Assembly (NCBI RefSeq): GCF_005696555.1
Contig: NZ_CP040005.1
Coordinates: forward strand, 2,480,001 to 2,544,000
Source: Actinomyces sp. oral taxon 171 str. F0337
Lineage (GTDB): Bacteria; Actinomycetota; Actinomycetes; Actinomycetales; Actinomycetaceae
Reading direction: 5' to 3'
DNA: 64,000 nt
Shown here one piece after another: positions 34,436 through 42,235 of this stretch. Under the pieces are notes generated by a model. The model worked only from the letters and a program-made list of their open reading frames with translations, was not told the DNA's origin and searched no databases. Within the stretch, counting starts at the first letter, position 1; each line of letters starts with the position of its first letter. The translations under genes and the position numbers were made by a program.

Positions 34436-34684
34436 GTGGAAACCATTGATGGCGTACCGGTCACCGACAAGATGATCCAAGAGTGGTCGGACGAAGCGGA
34501 ACGTGGATACGACGTCGACGTGCTGAAGAAGCGAGGACGCCGACCCATCGGGGATGGTGCGGCGCGGGTCGTCCCAGTCCGCATGGACGACAGTCTGGTG
34601 GCCGCGGTCGACCAACGCGCTGAAAAGGACGGCACCAGCCGCTCCGAGATCATCCGCTCAGCCGTACGAGCCTTCGTCGCGTGA
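34436..34684 (+). CDS. Ribbon-helix-helix antitoxin
   Basis: An 82-residue protein from a GTG start. The C-terminal half, RVVPVRMDDSLVAAVDQRAE followed by GTSRSEIIRSAVRAFVA, is a CopG/RHH DNA-binding domain; the N-terminal EWSDEAERGYDVDVLKKRGR is the kind of segment that neutralises a partner toxin. The nearby ATG at 34434 is in another frame. The stop overlaps the start of the next small gene (GTGA), the usual antitoxin-first order. It probably represses its own promoter. Confidence 0.82.
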   Translation: METIDGVPVTDKMIQEWSDEAERGYDVDVLKKRGRRPIGDGAARVVPVRMDDSLVAAVDQRAEKDGTSRSEIIRSAVRAFVA

Positions 34685-34920
34685 AAGTCCACAACTCAGC
34701 ACTCAAGCATGGCATCAGCGCTGCGGACGCGCTCTACGCCGCCAACCACCGGATTTACGAGAGCTGGCCGGACGACGACGTACCAGCCAAGCAGTTCGTC
34801 ATGGGTTTCGACAGCCAAGGACGGCTTCTGGAACTCGTCATTCTCACCTTCGACAGTGGTAACCAGCTTCTCATCCATGCGATGAAGGCGCGTCGCCATC
34901 TCCTGGATCTGATCGACTGA
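34681..34920 (+). CDS. Putative toxin, BrnT/DUF4258-like
   Basis: A 79-residue basic protein from GTG 34681, overlapping the antitoxin gene by 4 bp. VKVHNSALKHGISAADALYA, then QFVMGFDSQGRLLELVI and QLLIHAMKARRHLLDLID recall the BrnT/DUF4258 pattern: a short helix containing KHGI, a beta-sheet, and a C-terminal helix with HAMKAR. RelE-superfamily toxins of this shape are mRNA endonucleases; activity here is inferred from similarity and gene pairing only. Confidence 0.72.
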   Translation: MKVHNSALKHGISAADALYAANHRIYESWPDDDVPAKQFVMGFDSQGRLLELVILTFDSGNQLLIHAMKARRHLLDLID

Positions 34921-35259
34921 TGCCCAGCAGACCGGGGACCCGCTCCACCTCTGGAACAGACACCCCGATTCGGTAGAACGTCAGTCGGCCCCTCCCGATG
35001 CGGCGGAGTGCTGCCCGGTGGTGGAGTTCGCATCGACGGGCGACCCCGTTCACCTTTGATGGCAGCCAGCTGGTCTACGAGCGGCTGGTGGCACCCCGGA
35101 AGCAACTGATCGACGACGTACTTCTGCATCGGGGACGTACTTCTCCCGCGAACCACTGAGGGCGGACTTCAGTGGTTTGCGGGAGAACGCAGTCGTCGTC
35201 GGAAAAGTACGTCCCCGGTCCGGATCACCGCGGCCGCGAGCAACCAGCGTAAGCCCGGA
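34921..35259. other. Gene-free stretch between the toxin gene and citrate synthase
   Basis: No supported gene. It contains the nested palindrome at 35131-35216 and, before it, another GACGTACTTCT at 35116-35126 that matches part of the palindrome, as if from an older duplication. Confidence 0.6.
35131..35216. repeat. Nested inverted repeat (cruciform-like, possible MITE or bidirectional terminator)
   Basis: Outer arms 35131-35142 (GGGGACGTACTT) and 35205-35216 are perfect complements; inner arms 35141-35160 and 35168-35187 pair in 18 of 20 positions around a 7-nt loop. The 17 nt between 35188 and 35204 are unpaired. The site lies between convergent transcription units, so it may end both, but the size and nested form also suit a miniature mobile element. 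Confidence 0.75.
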
Positions 35260-36684
35260 TCAGACCCGGGTGACGCGGTCGAGGCTGGGGACGCCGGCAC
35301 GGGTGGCCGGGTACTGCCCGTCGTCGTGCTTGCGTCGGTGCATGGCCACGTAGTGGCGCTCGGTGGAGCCGTCGTAGACCTGGCGGGGCCGCCCGATGCG
35401 CTTGGCGGGGTCGGCGATCATCTCGCGGTACTGGGCGATCCAGCCCGGCAAGCGCCCCAACGCGAACAGGGGCGTGAACATCTTCGTGGGGAAGCCCATC
35501 GCCTGGTAGATGAGGCCGGTGTAGAAGTCGACGTTGGGGTAGAGGCTGCGGGAGACGAAGTACTCGTCGCGCAGCGCCGTCTCCTCCAGCTCCATGGCGA
35601 TCTCGAGCTTGCGGTCGCCGTCGTCGGACCCCAGGCGGGTCAGGACGTCGTGGGCGGTCTCCTTGACGATCGCGGCGCGCGGGTCGTAGTTCTTGTAGAC
35701 CCGGTGGCCGAAGCCCATGAGCCGGACGCCGTCCTCCTTGTCCTTGACCTTGCGGACGAACTCGGCCGTGCTCATCCCCGAGCTCTGGATCGTGTCCAGC
35801 ATCCGCAGGACCGCCTCGTTGGCGCCGCCGTGCAGCGGCCCGGACAGGGCGCCCACGCCCGCGGCCACGGAGGCGTACATGTTGGCGTCGGCCGAGCCCA
35901 CAAGGCGCACCGTGGAGGTCGAGCAGTTCTGCTCGTGGTCGGCATGCAGGATGAGCAGCATGTCCAGGGCCCGCACCACGGCCGGGTCGATGTCGTAGGA
36001 CTGGTAGGGCATCCCGAAGGTCAGGCGGATGAAGTCCTCGACGTAGGAGCGCTGCGGGTCGGGGTAGAGCAGCGGCAGACCGATGGCGCGCCGGGCGATG
36101 TAGCTGATCATCGTGGGCATCTTGGCCAGCAGCAGCACGGTGGCGAGCTCGCGCTCGTAGGGGTCGTGCGGGTTGAGGGTGTCCTCGTAGTAGGTGGCCA
36201 GGCCCGCGATCCCCGCCTGGAGGATCGCCATCGGGTGGCCCGAGGAGGGGAAGGAGGTGAAGAAGCCGCGGAAGTCCTCGTGCAGGAGCCGGTGGCGCGA
36301 GATGCGCCGCTCCATGCGCGCGAAGGACTCGCGGTCGGGCAGCTCGCCGTTGATGAGGAGGTAGGCGACCTCCAGGAAGGACGAGGACTTGGCCAGCTCC
36401 TCGATCGGGTAGCCGCGGTAGCGCAGGATCCCGGCCGCGCCATCGATGTAGGTGATCTGCGAGGTGCACGACGCCGTGTTGGTGAAGCCCGGGTCGATCG
36501 TCACCACGCCGGTGGAGCCCAGCAGCTTGGACACGCCCAGGCCGTCGGTGCCGTCGGTCGCCGGGGTGCGTGGCAGCTCGAGGTTCTTGCCGTCAACGGT
36601 CAGCAGACCGGGGCCGCCGCCGACGCCGGACCGGCTCTGCTCGGGCTGCTCAGCCGCGGCGGGGGTGGGGATGCTCGTCATCAT
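35260..36684 (-). CDS. gltA: Citrate synthase
   Basis: A 474-residue type II citrate synthase joining oxaloacetate and acetyl-CoA. Visible signatures: SQITYIDGAAGILRYRGYPI, LHADHEQN, the active-site loop SGPLHGGANEAVLRML, GFGHRVYKNYDPRA with the catalytic His, and PLFALGRLPGWIAQYREM near the C-terminus. ATG 36684 (ATGATG) follows CAGGAGGC, a strong ribosome-binding site, and the first 60 residues are the usual variable extension. It is divergent from the AAA ATPase gene across about 230 bp. Confidence 0.96.
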   Translation of the reverse strand: MMTSIPTPAAAEQPEQSRSGVGGGPGLLTVDGKNLELPRTPATDGTDGLGVSKLLGSTGVVTIDPGFTNTASCTSQITYIDGAAGILRYRGYPIEELAKSSSFLEVAYLLINGELPDRESFARMERRISRHRLLHEDFRGFFTSFPSSGHPMAILQAGIAGLATYYEDTLNPHDPYERELATVLLLAKMPTMISYIARRAIGLPLLYPDPQRSYVEDFIRLTFGMPYQSYDIDPAVVRALDMLLILHADHEQNCSTSTVRLVGSADANMYASVAAGVGALSGPLHGGANEAVLRMLDTIQSSGMSTAEFVRKVKDKEDGVRLMGFGHRVYKNYDPRAAIVKETAHDVLTRLGSDDGDRKLEIAMELEETALRDEYFVSRSLYPNVDFYTGLIYQAMGFPTKMFTPLFALGRLPGWIAQYREMIADPAKRIGRPRQVYDGSTERHYVAMHRRKHDDGQYPATRAGVPSLDRVTRV

Positions 36685-36868
36685 GCCTCCTGAGGCTCGG
36701 GGCCGCACGCATCGCGACGGCGAGACCTGGGCCCACGGGGTTCCGGCAGACCCAGCGACCACTGTACGGGGTGCGACGTCACAGCGTCGTTTCATGGACC
36801 CACCGAGGGCGAGACCGGATCGGCCCGGATCGGCCCGCCGAGCGCAGCAGTCAGGCACCACCCGATGC

Positions 36869-36911
36869 TTGATAAACTTATCAAGTCACTCGCTCGTTGA
36901 TAAACTTATCA
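36869..36911 (+). promoter_or_regulatory. Twin palindromic operator boxes at a leaderless promoter
   Basis: TTGATAAACTTATCAA at 36869-36884 and the same 15 bases at 36897-36911 are 28 bp apart. Each is a TTGATAA/TTATCAA inverted repeat around AC. The TAAACT of the second box (36901-36906) ends 7 nt before GTG 36914 and matches a TANNNT -10, so a protein bound there would block transcription. The binding protein is unknown; the boxes may also affect the divergent gltA. Confidence 0.65.
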
Positions 36912-36913
36912 TC

Positions 36914-38149
36914 GTGCGGACTCCTCTTGACTCACCGTTCAGCCCAGGCTCGGACACGGTGCCCCTGGTGTGGGCGGGGCGTATCGAGCACCTCAGCGAC
37001 TGGCGGGATGCCCTTCACCCACGCCGCGCCGCCGGCATCCACGAGCGCGGCCGCACAATCCTGGGGGAAGCCGGCTCCGGAAAATCCGCATTGGTGCGCC
37101 GGATCGCGAGTAAGGCCTTGGAGGCGGGCGACTGGGTCACGCCACAGCTGCGTATCCCGTCGGGAAGCGACCCCATCAAGCGAGTCGCCTCGGCTCTGCT
37201 AACCCTCGCCGACACGGCGGGTCTGCCAGCAGCAAGGGAGCAGCGCATCGGCGACCTGCTGCGCCGCGTTGAGTCCGTGGCCGCTTCCGGCATCTCCCTG
37301 TCCGTGCGAGCCCAGGACGGTCCCGAGCCGTATTCCGCCCTGACCGATCTACTCATTGAGATCGGCCGTGCAGCCACCAAGCGCCACGCCGTGGTGATGA
37401 TCCACATCGACGAGGTCCAGAACATCACTGATGAGCACGCGCGCTCCCAGCTGCTCATCGCCCTGGGTGACGCGCTCACTCACGAGGAGTCCATAACCCT
37501 TCCCGGCGGTCTGAGCGTTGGCTCGGCGCTTCCTATCGCCGTCTATCTGACCGGGCTGCCCGAGTTCGCGGACATGGCCGGAGCCCAGTCCGGTGCCACC
37601 TTCGCGCGTCGCTTCCAGACCAGCACACTGGAGACCATCGAAGACGACGACCTCCTGACCGCACTCCACCCCTTCATCAGCCAGGGGTGGCCCATCACCA
37701 CCGCCGACGGCGGCACAGACCGGATCTTCATGGAGCCCGACGCCCAACGCGCCATCGTCGAGCTCTCCTGCGGCGAGCCGTTCCTCTTCCAGCTCGCCGG
37801 GCAGTGCGCCTGGCACGCCAGCACCGACAGCATCATCACCGCCGAACACGTCTACACCGGATGGAGCAGGCAGGCGGTCCGCGAGGCAGAGGCACATGTG
37901 CAGCGCATCCTCGACCGGCTCCCACCGCGTGAGAGGGAGTTCGTCGAGGCAATGGCCGAGCTCGCACCCGAGGAGCGGTCTCTGACGAACATCGCCAACC
38001 GGCTCGGGCACAAGAGGGCTACGGACGCGGGCCCCACCGCGCAGCGGCTCGACCTGACCCGCAGGATCATCCGGCGCGGTAGGCCCTACCGATTCCAGCA
38101 CCGCGCCGTCGGAGCCTATCTCACCTCCGAGTGGCCCGAGGTGGGCTGA
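36914..38149 (+). CDS. AAA-type ATPase with C-terminal winged-helix-like region
   Basis: A 411-residue ATP-binding protein starting at GTG 36914, directly after the twin palindromes. Walker A is GEAGSGKSALVRR near residue 52-64, Walker B with the ExeA-like signature is VVMIHIDEVQNI near residue 158-169, sensor-type residues follow in AVYLTGLPEF and FARRFQTSTLE. Residues 320-411 contain LPPREREFVEAMAELAPEER and NIANRLGHKRATDAGPTAQR, resembling a winged-helix DNA-binding end. Such ExeA/ORC-like ATPases are found in mobile elements and stress loci. Function unknown; the boxes suggest tight repression. Confidence 0.8.
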   Translation: MRTPLDSPFSPGSDTVPLVWAGRIEHLSDWRDALHPRRAAGIHERGRTILGEAGSGKSALVRRIASKALEAGDWVTPQLRIPSGSDPIKRVASALLTLADTAGLPAAREQRIGDLLRRVESVAASGISLSVRAQDGPEPYSALTDLLIEIGRAATKRHAVVMIHIDEVQNITDEHARSQLLIALGDALTHEESITLPGGLSVGSALPIAVYLTGLPEFADMAGAQSGATFARRFQTSTLETIEDDDLLTALHPFISQGWPITTADGGTDRIFMEPDAQRAIVELSCGEPFLFQLAGQCAWHASTDSIITAEHVYTGWSRQAVREAEAHVQRILDRLPPREREFVEAMAELAPEERSLTNIANRLGHKRATDAGPTAQRLDLTRRIIRRGRPYRFQHRAVGAYLTSEWPEVG

Positions 38150-38165
38150 CCGGGGCCGGCCAGCC

Positions 38166-39374
38166 TCAGCCGGCGAAGAGGGCGGCGGCCTCGGGCGAGT
38201 GCAGGCGAGCGGCGGCGGCGGCCACGCGCTCGTCGGTGTCGGTCAGGCTCATGCGCACTCGCCCGGCGCCGGCCTCGCCGTAGAAGTCGCCGGGGGCCAC
38301 GACGATCCCCAGCTCGGCGAAGGCCCCCACGAGCTCGTAGGCGCTCATCGACGCGGTCCCCCGGAGCCACAGGTACAGGCCGGCCACGGAGGCCGGGTCG
38401 TTGACGAGCCCGGCGGCGGCGGTCGCCTCGACGAGCACCTCGCGGCGCTCCCGGTAGACCTCCTTCTGCACCTCCATATGCGCCTCGTCGCCGAGGGCGG
38501 CCACGAGGGCGGCCTGCACCGGAGTCGGCATGAGCATGCCGGTGTGCTTGCGCACCTCGGTGACGGCGCCCACGAGCTCTGCGTCACCGGCGAGGAAGGC
38601 CGCCCGGTAGCCGGCCAGGTTGGACTGCTTGGACAGGGAGTACAGGGCGAGCAGGCCGGTTCGGCCCGTTTCCCCTCCGACCCGGGGGTCCAGGAGGCTC
38701 GGGATCGGATGGTCGTCCCACGGCGACTCCCAGCCGAGCTCGGCGTAGCACTCGTCGGAGATGACGACGGCACCCCGCACCCTGGCCCAGGCGACGATCC
38801 GGGCCATCTGCTCGACGCTCAGGACGTGACCGTCGGGGTTGCCGGGGCTGTTGAGCCAGACGACGGCCACGGGTGCGTCCTCGGAGATGCCCCACGTGTC
38901 GGGGTCGGCGTCGGTGTCCACGGGGACGGGGGTGGCCCCCACGAGGCGGGCGCCGACGTCGTAGGTGGGGTAGGCGGCCCGCGGGTGCAGGACGAGGTCG
39001 CCGGGGCGCACCCCCAGGTGCAGCGGCAAGAGGGCCACGGACTCCTTGGAGCCGATGGTGGGGATGACCTCGTCGTCGCCCAGGCCGGCCACGCCCCGAC
39101 GTCGCTCCATCCACTCGATGATGGCGGCACGTACCGCGGGGGCGCCGACCGCCGTCGGGTAGCCGGGGGCGTTGGCGGCTGTGGACAGGGCGATGCGAGC
39201 GATCTCAGGAGTGGGATCGACGGGCGTGCCCACCGCGAGGTCGACGACGCCGTCCGGGTGCTGGGCGGCGCGCTCCCGGTAGGGGCGCAGAGAGTCCCAG
39301 GGGAAGTCGGGCAGGGCCAGCCGGCGGGGCAGGTGGTGAGTGGAGACGGTATCAGGTGTCGCGCTGGTGGTCAC
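38166..39374 (-). CDS. dapC: Succinyldiaminopimelate transaminase (aminotransferase class I/II)
   Basis: A 402-residue PLP enzyme of the actinobacterial DapC type. LALPDFPWDSLRPYRERA and HPDGVVDLAVGTPVDPTPE open the fold; NSPGNPDGHVLS binds PLP, SDECYAELGW carries the Asp/Tyr pair, and the PLP lysine is in YSLSKQSNLAGYRAAFLAGD. It would convert N-succinyl-2-amino-6-oxopimelate to the diamine in lysine/peptidoglycan precursor synthesis, acting after DapD. Start GTG 39374 has AGGAAG 10 nt upstream. The ferredoxin gene just upstream on the same strand is the usual actinobacterial neighbour (fdxA-dapC), so they probably share a transcript. Confidence 0.92.
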   Translation of the reverse strand: MTTSATPDTVSTHHLPRRLALPDFPWDSLRPYRERAAQHPDGVVDLAVGTPVDPTPEIARIALSTAANAPGYPTAVGAPAVRAAIIEWMERRRGVAGLGDDEVIPTIGSKESVALLPLHLGVRPGDLVLHPRAAYPTYDVGARLVGATPVPVDTDADPDTWGISEDAPVAVVWLNSPGNPDGHVLSVEQMARIVAWARVRGAVVISDECYAELGWESPWDDHPIPSLLDPRVGGETGRTGLLALYSLSKQSNLAGYRAAFLAGDAELVGAVTEVRKHTGMLMPTPVQAALVAALGDEAHMEVQKEVYRERREVLVEATAAAGLVNDPASVAGLYLWLRGTASMSAYELVGAFAELGIVVAPGDFYGEAGAGRVRMSLTDTDERVAAAAARLHSPEAAALFAG

Positions 39375-39433
39375 GGGCCCTGATTCTTCCTCACACGCCG
39401 GGGGCGTCTCCACCTCCGGCCCCGCCCGTCGGC

Positions 39434-39784
39434 TCAGTAGCCGTTGGCCTCTTTCCACTCCTCGTTCTGCGGGGGCAGGGCGGCGATCATGGGGTCGTCG
39501 TAGTCCAGCGCGCCGGTCCGCTGGGCGCCCCCGGGCGAGCCGAGCCCCTTGAGCTCGAAGAAGTCGATGTTGGCGCGGGTGTAGTCCTCCCACTCCTCGG
39601 GAACATCGTCCTCGTAGAAGATCGCCTCGGTGGGGCAGACGGGCTCGCAGGCGCCGCAGTCGACGCACTCGTCGGCGTTGATGTAGAGGCTGCGTTCACC
39701 CTCGTAGATGCAGTCGACGGGACACTCGTCGACGCAGGCGCGGTCCTTGACGTCGACGCAGGGCTGGGCAATGACGTACGTCAT
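39434..39784 (-). CDS. fdxA: Ferredoxin, FdxA type
   Basis: A 116-residue 7Fe or 8Fe ferredoxin. First cluster ligands are Cys9, Cys17 and the ECPVDC group (residues 20-25); the second cluster motif is CVDCGACEPVCP. The acidic C-terminus EEWEDYTRANIDFFELKGLG is typical of actinobacterial FdxA. ATG 39784 with AAAGGA upstream. It is an electron carrier in the cytosol, and it sits immediately upstream of dapC. Confidence 0.94.
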   Translation of the reverse strand: MTYVIAQPCVDVKDRACVDECPVDCIYEGERSLYINADECVDCGACEPVCPTEAIFYEDDVPEEWEDYTRANIDFFELKGLGSPGGAQRTGALDYDDPMIAALPPQNEEWKEANGY

Positions 39785-40021
39785 AGCAGCAGTGTCCTTT
39801 CTCCTCTGGGGATCCTCCCGCGCGAGTAGGCGCGGTCGGGCCAAGTATGGTCCCCCAGTGCCCGTCGACCCAAGAGGTGAGAGAGTGGCCGTCAGCACGC
39901 CGAAAACTCAGGGTTGCCGCACCGCGATTACGTCACTGCCACGGCGCGAATGTCATAGGTAACAATCGATGCGCCCCGATCCGCGTGCCCGTTGCCACAG
40001 GAGCCGCAGACTCACACAGCA

Positions 40022-42220
40022 CTAGTTGCAGATCATATCGATGTCGCCGTCGTACTTGGTGGTCAGGACGTCGTCGGGCAGGGCCTTGCCGTCGTGCTTG
40101 CGGGTGCGGGTGACAGTGATGTCGAATCCCTGCTGCCCCCCGGAGGTGGGTTCACAGTCGGGACCGGACCCGTGCTTGGTCCTCACCGGACGGAAGTTGG
40201 AGCGATCCGAGGAGGTGATGGAAACGTCGTAGTACTTGGTCGACCACAGCCGCACGTGGATCTGCTCACCGTCCAGCCACGCCTGGGCCAGTACCGCATG
40301 GGACGTGGAGTTCGTGAACTTCATGTCGAGATTGCCGGTCCACAGGGTCGCCTCACGCCCAGCCGGGTAACGCTCGAAGTAGTACTGGTGGGGATGATGC
40401 TCGGTGTCATCCATCCCGGCCTCAAAACCGGCGTTGAAGGTGGTGGTGGCCACCTGGCTGAGTCCACCTCCCATCGCGTCAACATGCTCTCCGTTCTGAA
40501 TGACCCCGGCATCGGCGAACCCGTGCTCGGAGTCGACCTCGCCGAGGACCTTCTCCAGGGAGAAGACCTCGCCGGGCTTGACGACCGTGCCGTTGACGAG
40601 CTCGGCTCCGCGAGTGAGGTTCTGCGTGCGCGGCGCGTCCCCACTGTTGTACGGGGTGGCGAACTCGCCGATCACCTCGCTGATGCCCCACTCGTTCTGC
40701 GGCGTCGTCACCGTCGGCTCGGCTACGACCATCGGCAGGGGCACGGTCCGGCCGGCGACGTCGGTGGCGGAGGTACCGGCCTTGAGCAGGCTTGCGGACA
40801 GGGCCGCGGTGTCGATGAGCTTGCCCTGAGCAGCGGGGACGTACTGGGGGCGAGCCCCCGGGGCGCCGGTGGCGGAGCCGTCGATCTTCCAGGTCGCGTT
40901 CTGGACGGGGGCCTCGACCTGACCGATTCTGGCGACGACGGCGTCACGCAGCGCAGTCGGGTCGAAGGTGGCGCTCAAGGTACCGCCCTCGGAGGAGAGC
41001 TTCAGCATCGCGGCGGTGTCCTGCGGTGAGAAGGCAGCGGCCGCGCCGGGGTTCTTGCTCTGTACGCCGGTGCCCGCCGCATCAACGGTCAGCCCGCTGG
41101 AGAGCAGCGGCGTGAGGGTGCCGTCCACGAACTTCGTGGCTTCCTCGTTGGTGATGGCGGGGATCGCGGTGCCCTCGGCCATGGCGAGGGTCTTCTTGCC
41201 CAGGGGCCAGGAGCCGGCGAGCTGCTTGAGAGAGGCATCGACGTCGAGTCCGATACCGTTGCTCGCGGGCGTGGTGACCGGCTTGGTGCCGTCCAGGGTC
41301 ACGGTCGCCGAGACCGCACCGTTGGCCATCGTGTCGACCCGGTCCTCCAGGGCGCCGCGCAGGGCGGTGGAATCGACCCGGATGACGGCGTCGGTGCGCT
41401 GACCGCCGAGGCGCTGGGTCAGGGTGACGGGGTTGAGGGTAAATCCGGTGAGCTTCTTGACCGAGGCGTTGGTGTCGACTGAGACGCCCGACTTGGCGGG
41501 TACGAGCTCGGACCTCCCCTGCCCGACGGTGAGGGTGACGGGCTGGGCGAGCTGGTCACCGACGCCCTTGCTGATGCGGTCGCGGGCCTCCTTGGGGCTC
41601 AGGCCGGAGACGTCGACGCCGGAGACGGTAGTGCCCGAGGCGATGTGCTGGGTGGTCCACCAGGCGATGCCGCCCCAGGCCAGGAGCAGGGCCGCGGCCC
41701 CGGCGGCGCAGGCGGCGGGGATGAGGCGCCGACGGCGCGAGGCGCGCGACCCGGATGCCGGGATCTTCGGGGCGATCGATGGCGGCATATCGCCGGAGCC
41801 GGAGGGCCATGCGGTGACCTGCTGAGCCTCGACAGTCGCATCGGCACCGCTCGACTCATAGGGCGAGAGGGCCTCGGCGGGGGTGGTGGCCTCATCGACG
41901 ACACTCATCGACGCCGGTGTCACCACCGCTTCGGCGGCTGCGGCTTCAGCAGCGGCCGGCTCGGAACCGGCTGTCTCAACGGACTCGTCAGCAAGGGAGG
42001 CGGTCTCGCCCACACCCTGGTCGGCGGCCTCACCGGCATCCTCGACGACGGATGCCTTCTGCGTGGGCTGCTCGACGACGGCCGAAGCCTTCGCAGTCTC
42101 CTCGGCCTCCTCGACGGGCCCGGTCGGCCTGACGGACTCAGCGGGCTCGACGGGCTCGACGGTGTCGGCCGCGACCTTCGAGGCAGCGGGCTTCTTCCCG
42201 CGGTTGACGGACTGGCTCAT
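40022..42220 (-). CDS. VanW family cell-envelope protein
   Basis: A 732-residue protein. Residues 1-165 are cytoplasmic, acidic and rich in Glu, Ala, Thr and Val; a basic KIPASGSRASRRRRL precedes one membrane helix (CAAGAAALLLAWGGIAWW). Two peptidoglycan-binding-like (YoaR/PG_binding_4) repeats follow, each with DVSGLSPKEARDRI- or FSPQDTAAML-like starts. The C-terminal VanW domain contains FATPYNSGDAPRTQNL, NGTVVKPGEVFSLEKVLGE, GGGLSQVATTTFNAGFEAG and HHPHQYYFERYPAGREAT. VanW's exact role is unknown; linkage to the cell wall is the family theme. It starts 15 nt after typA ends, so it is co-transcribed with it. Confidence 0.88.
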   Translation of the reverse strand: MSQSVNRGKKPAASKVAADTVEPVEPAESVRPTGPVEEAEETAKASAVVEQPTQKASVVEDAGEAADQGVGETASLADESVETAGSEPAAAEAAAAEAVVTPASMSVVDEATTPAEALSPYESSGADATVEAQQVTAWPSGSGDMPPSIAPKIPASGSRASRRRRLIPAACAAGAAALLLAWGGIAWWTTQHIASGTTVSGVDVSGLSPKEARDRISKGVGDQLAQPVTLTVGQGRSELVPAKSGVSVDTNASVKKLTGFTLNPVTLTQRLGGQRTDAVIRVDSTALRGALEDRVDTMANGAVSATVTLDGTKPVTTPASNGIGLDVDASLKQLAGSWPLGKKTLAMAEGTAIPAITNEEATKFVDGTLTPLLSSGLTVDAAGTGVQSKNPGAAAAFSPQDTAAMLKLSSEGGTLSATFDPTALRDAVVARIGQVEAPVQNATWKIDGSATGAPGARPQYVPAAQGKLIDTAALSASLLKAGTSATDVAGRTVPLPMVVAEPTVTTPQNEWGISEVIGEFATPYNSGDAPRTQNLTRGAELVNGTVVKPGEVFSLEKVLGEVDSEHGFADAGVIQNGEHVDAMGGGLSQVATTTFNAGFEAGMDDTEHHPHQYYFERYPAGREATLWTGNLDMKFTNSTSHAVLAQAWLDGEQIHVRLWSTKYYDVSITSSDRSNFRPVRTKHGSGPDCEPTSGGQQGFDITVTRTRKHDGKALPDDVLTTKYDGDIDMICN

Positions 42221-42235
42221 GGGCGGCGGTTCCTC

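Noticed and set aside
36864..36899. Eleven-codon leader frame (MLDKLIKSLAR) ahead of the ATPase
   Set aside because: Its sequence is largely dictated by the palindrome, it has no ribosome-binding site, and no attenuation structure follows.
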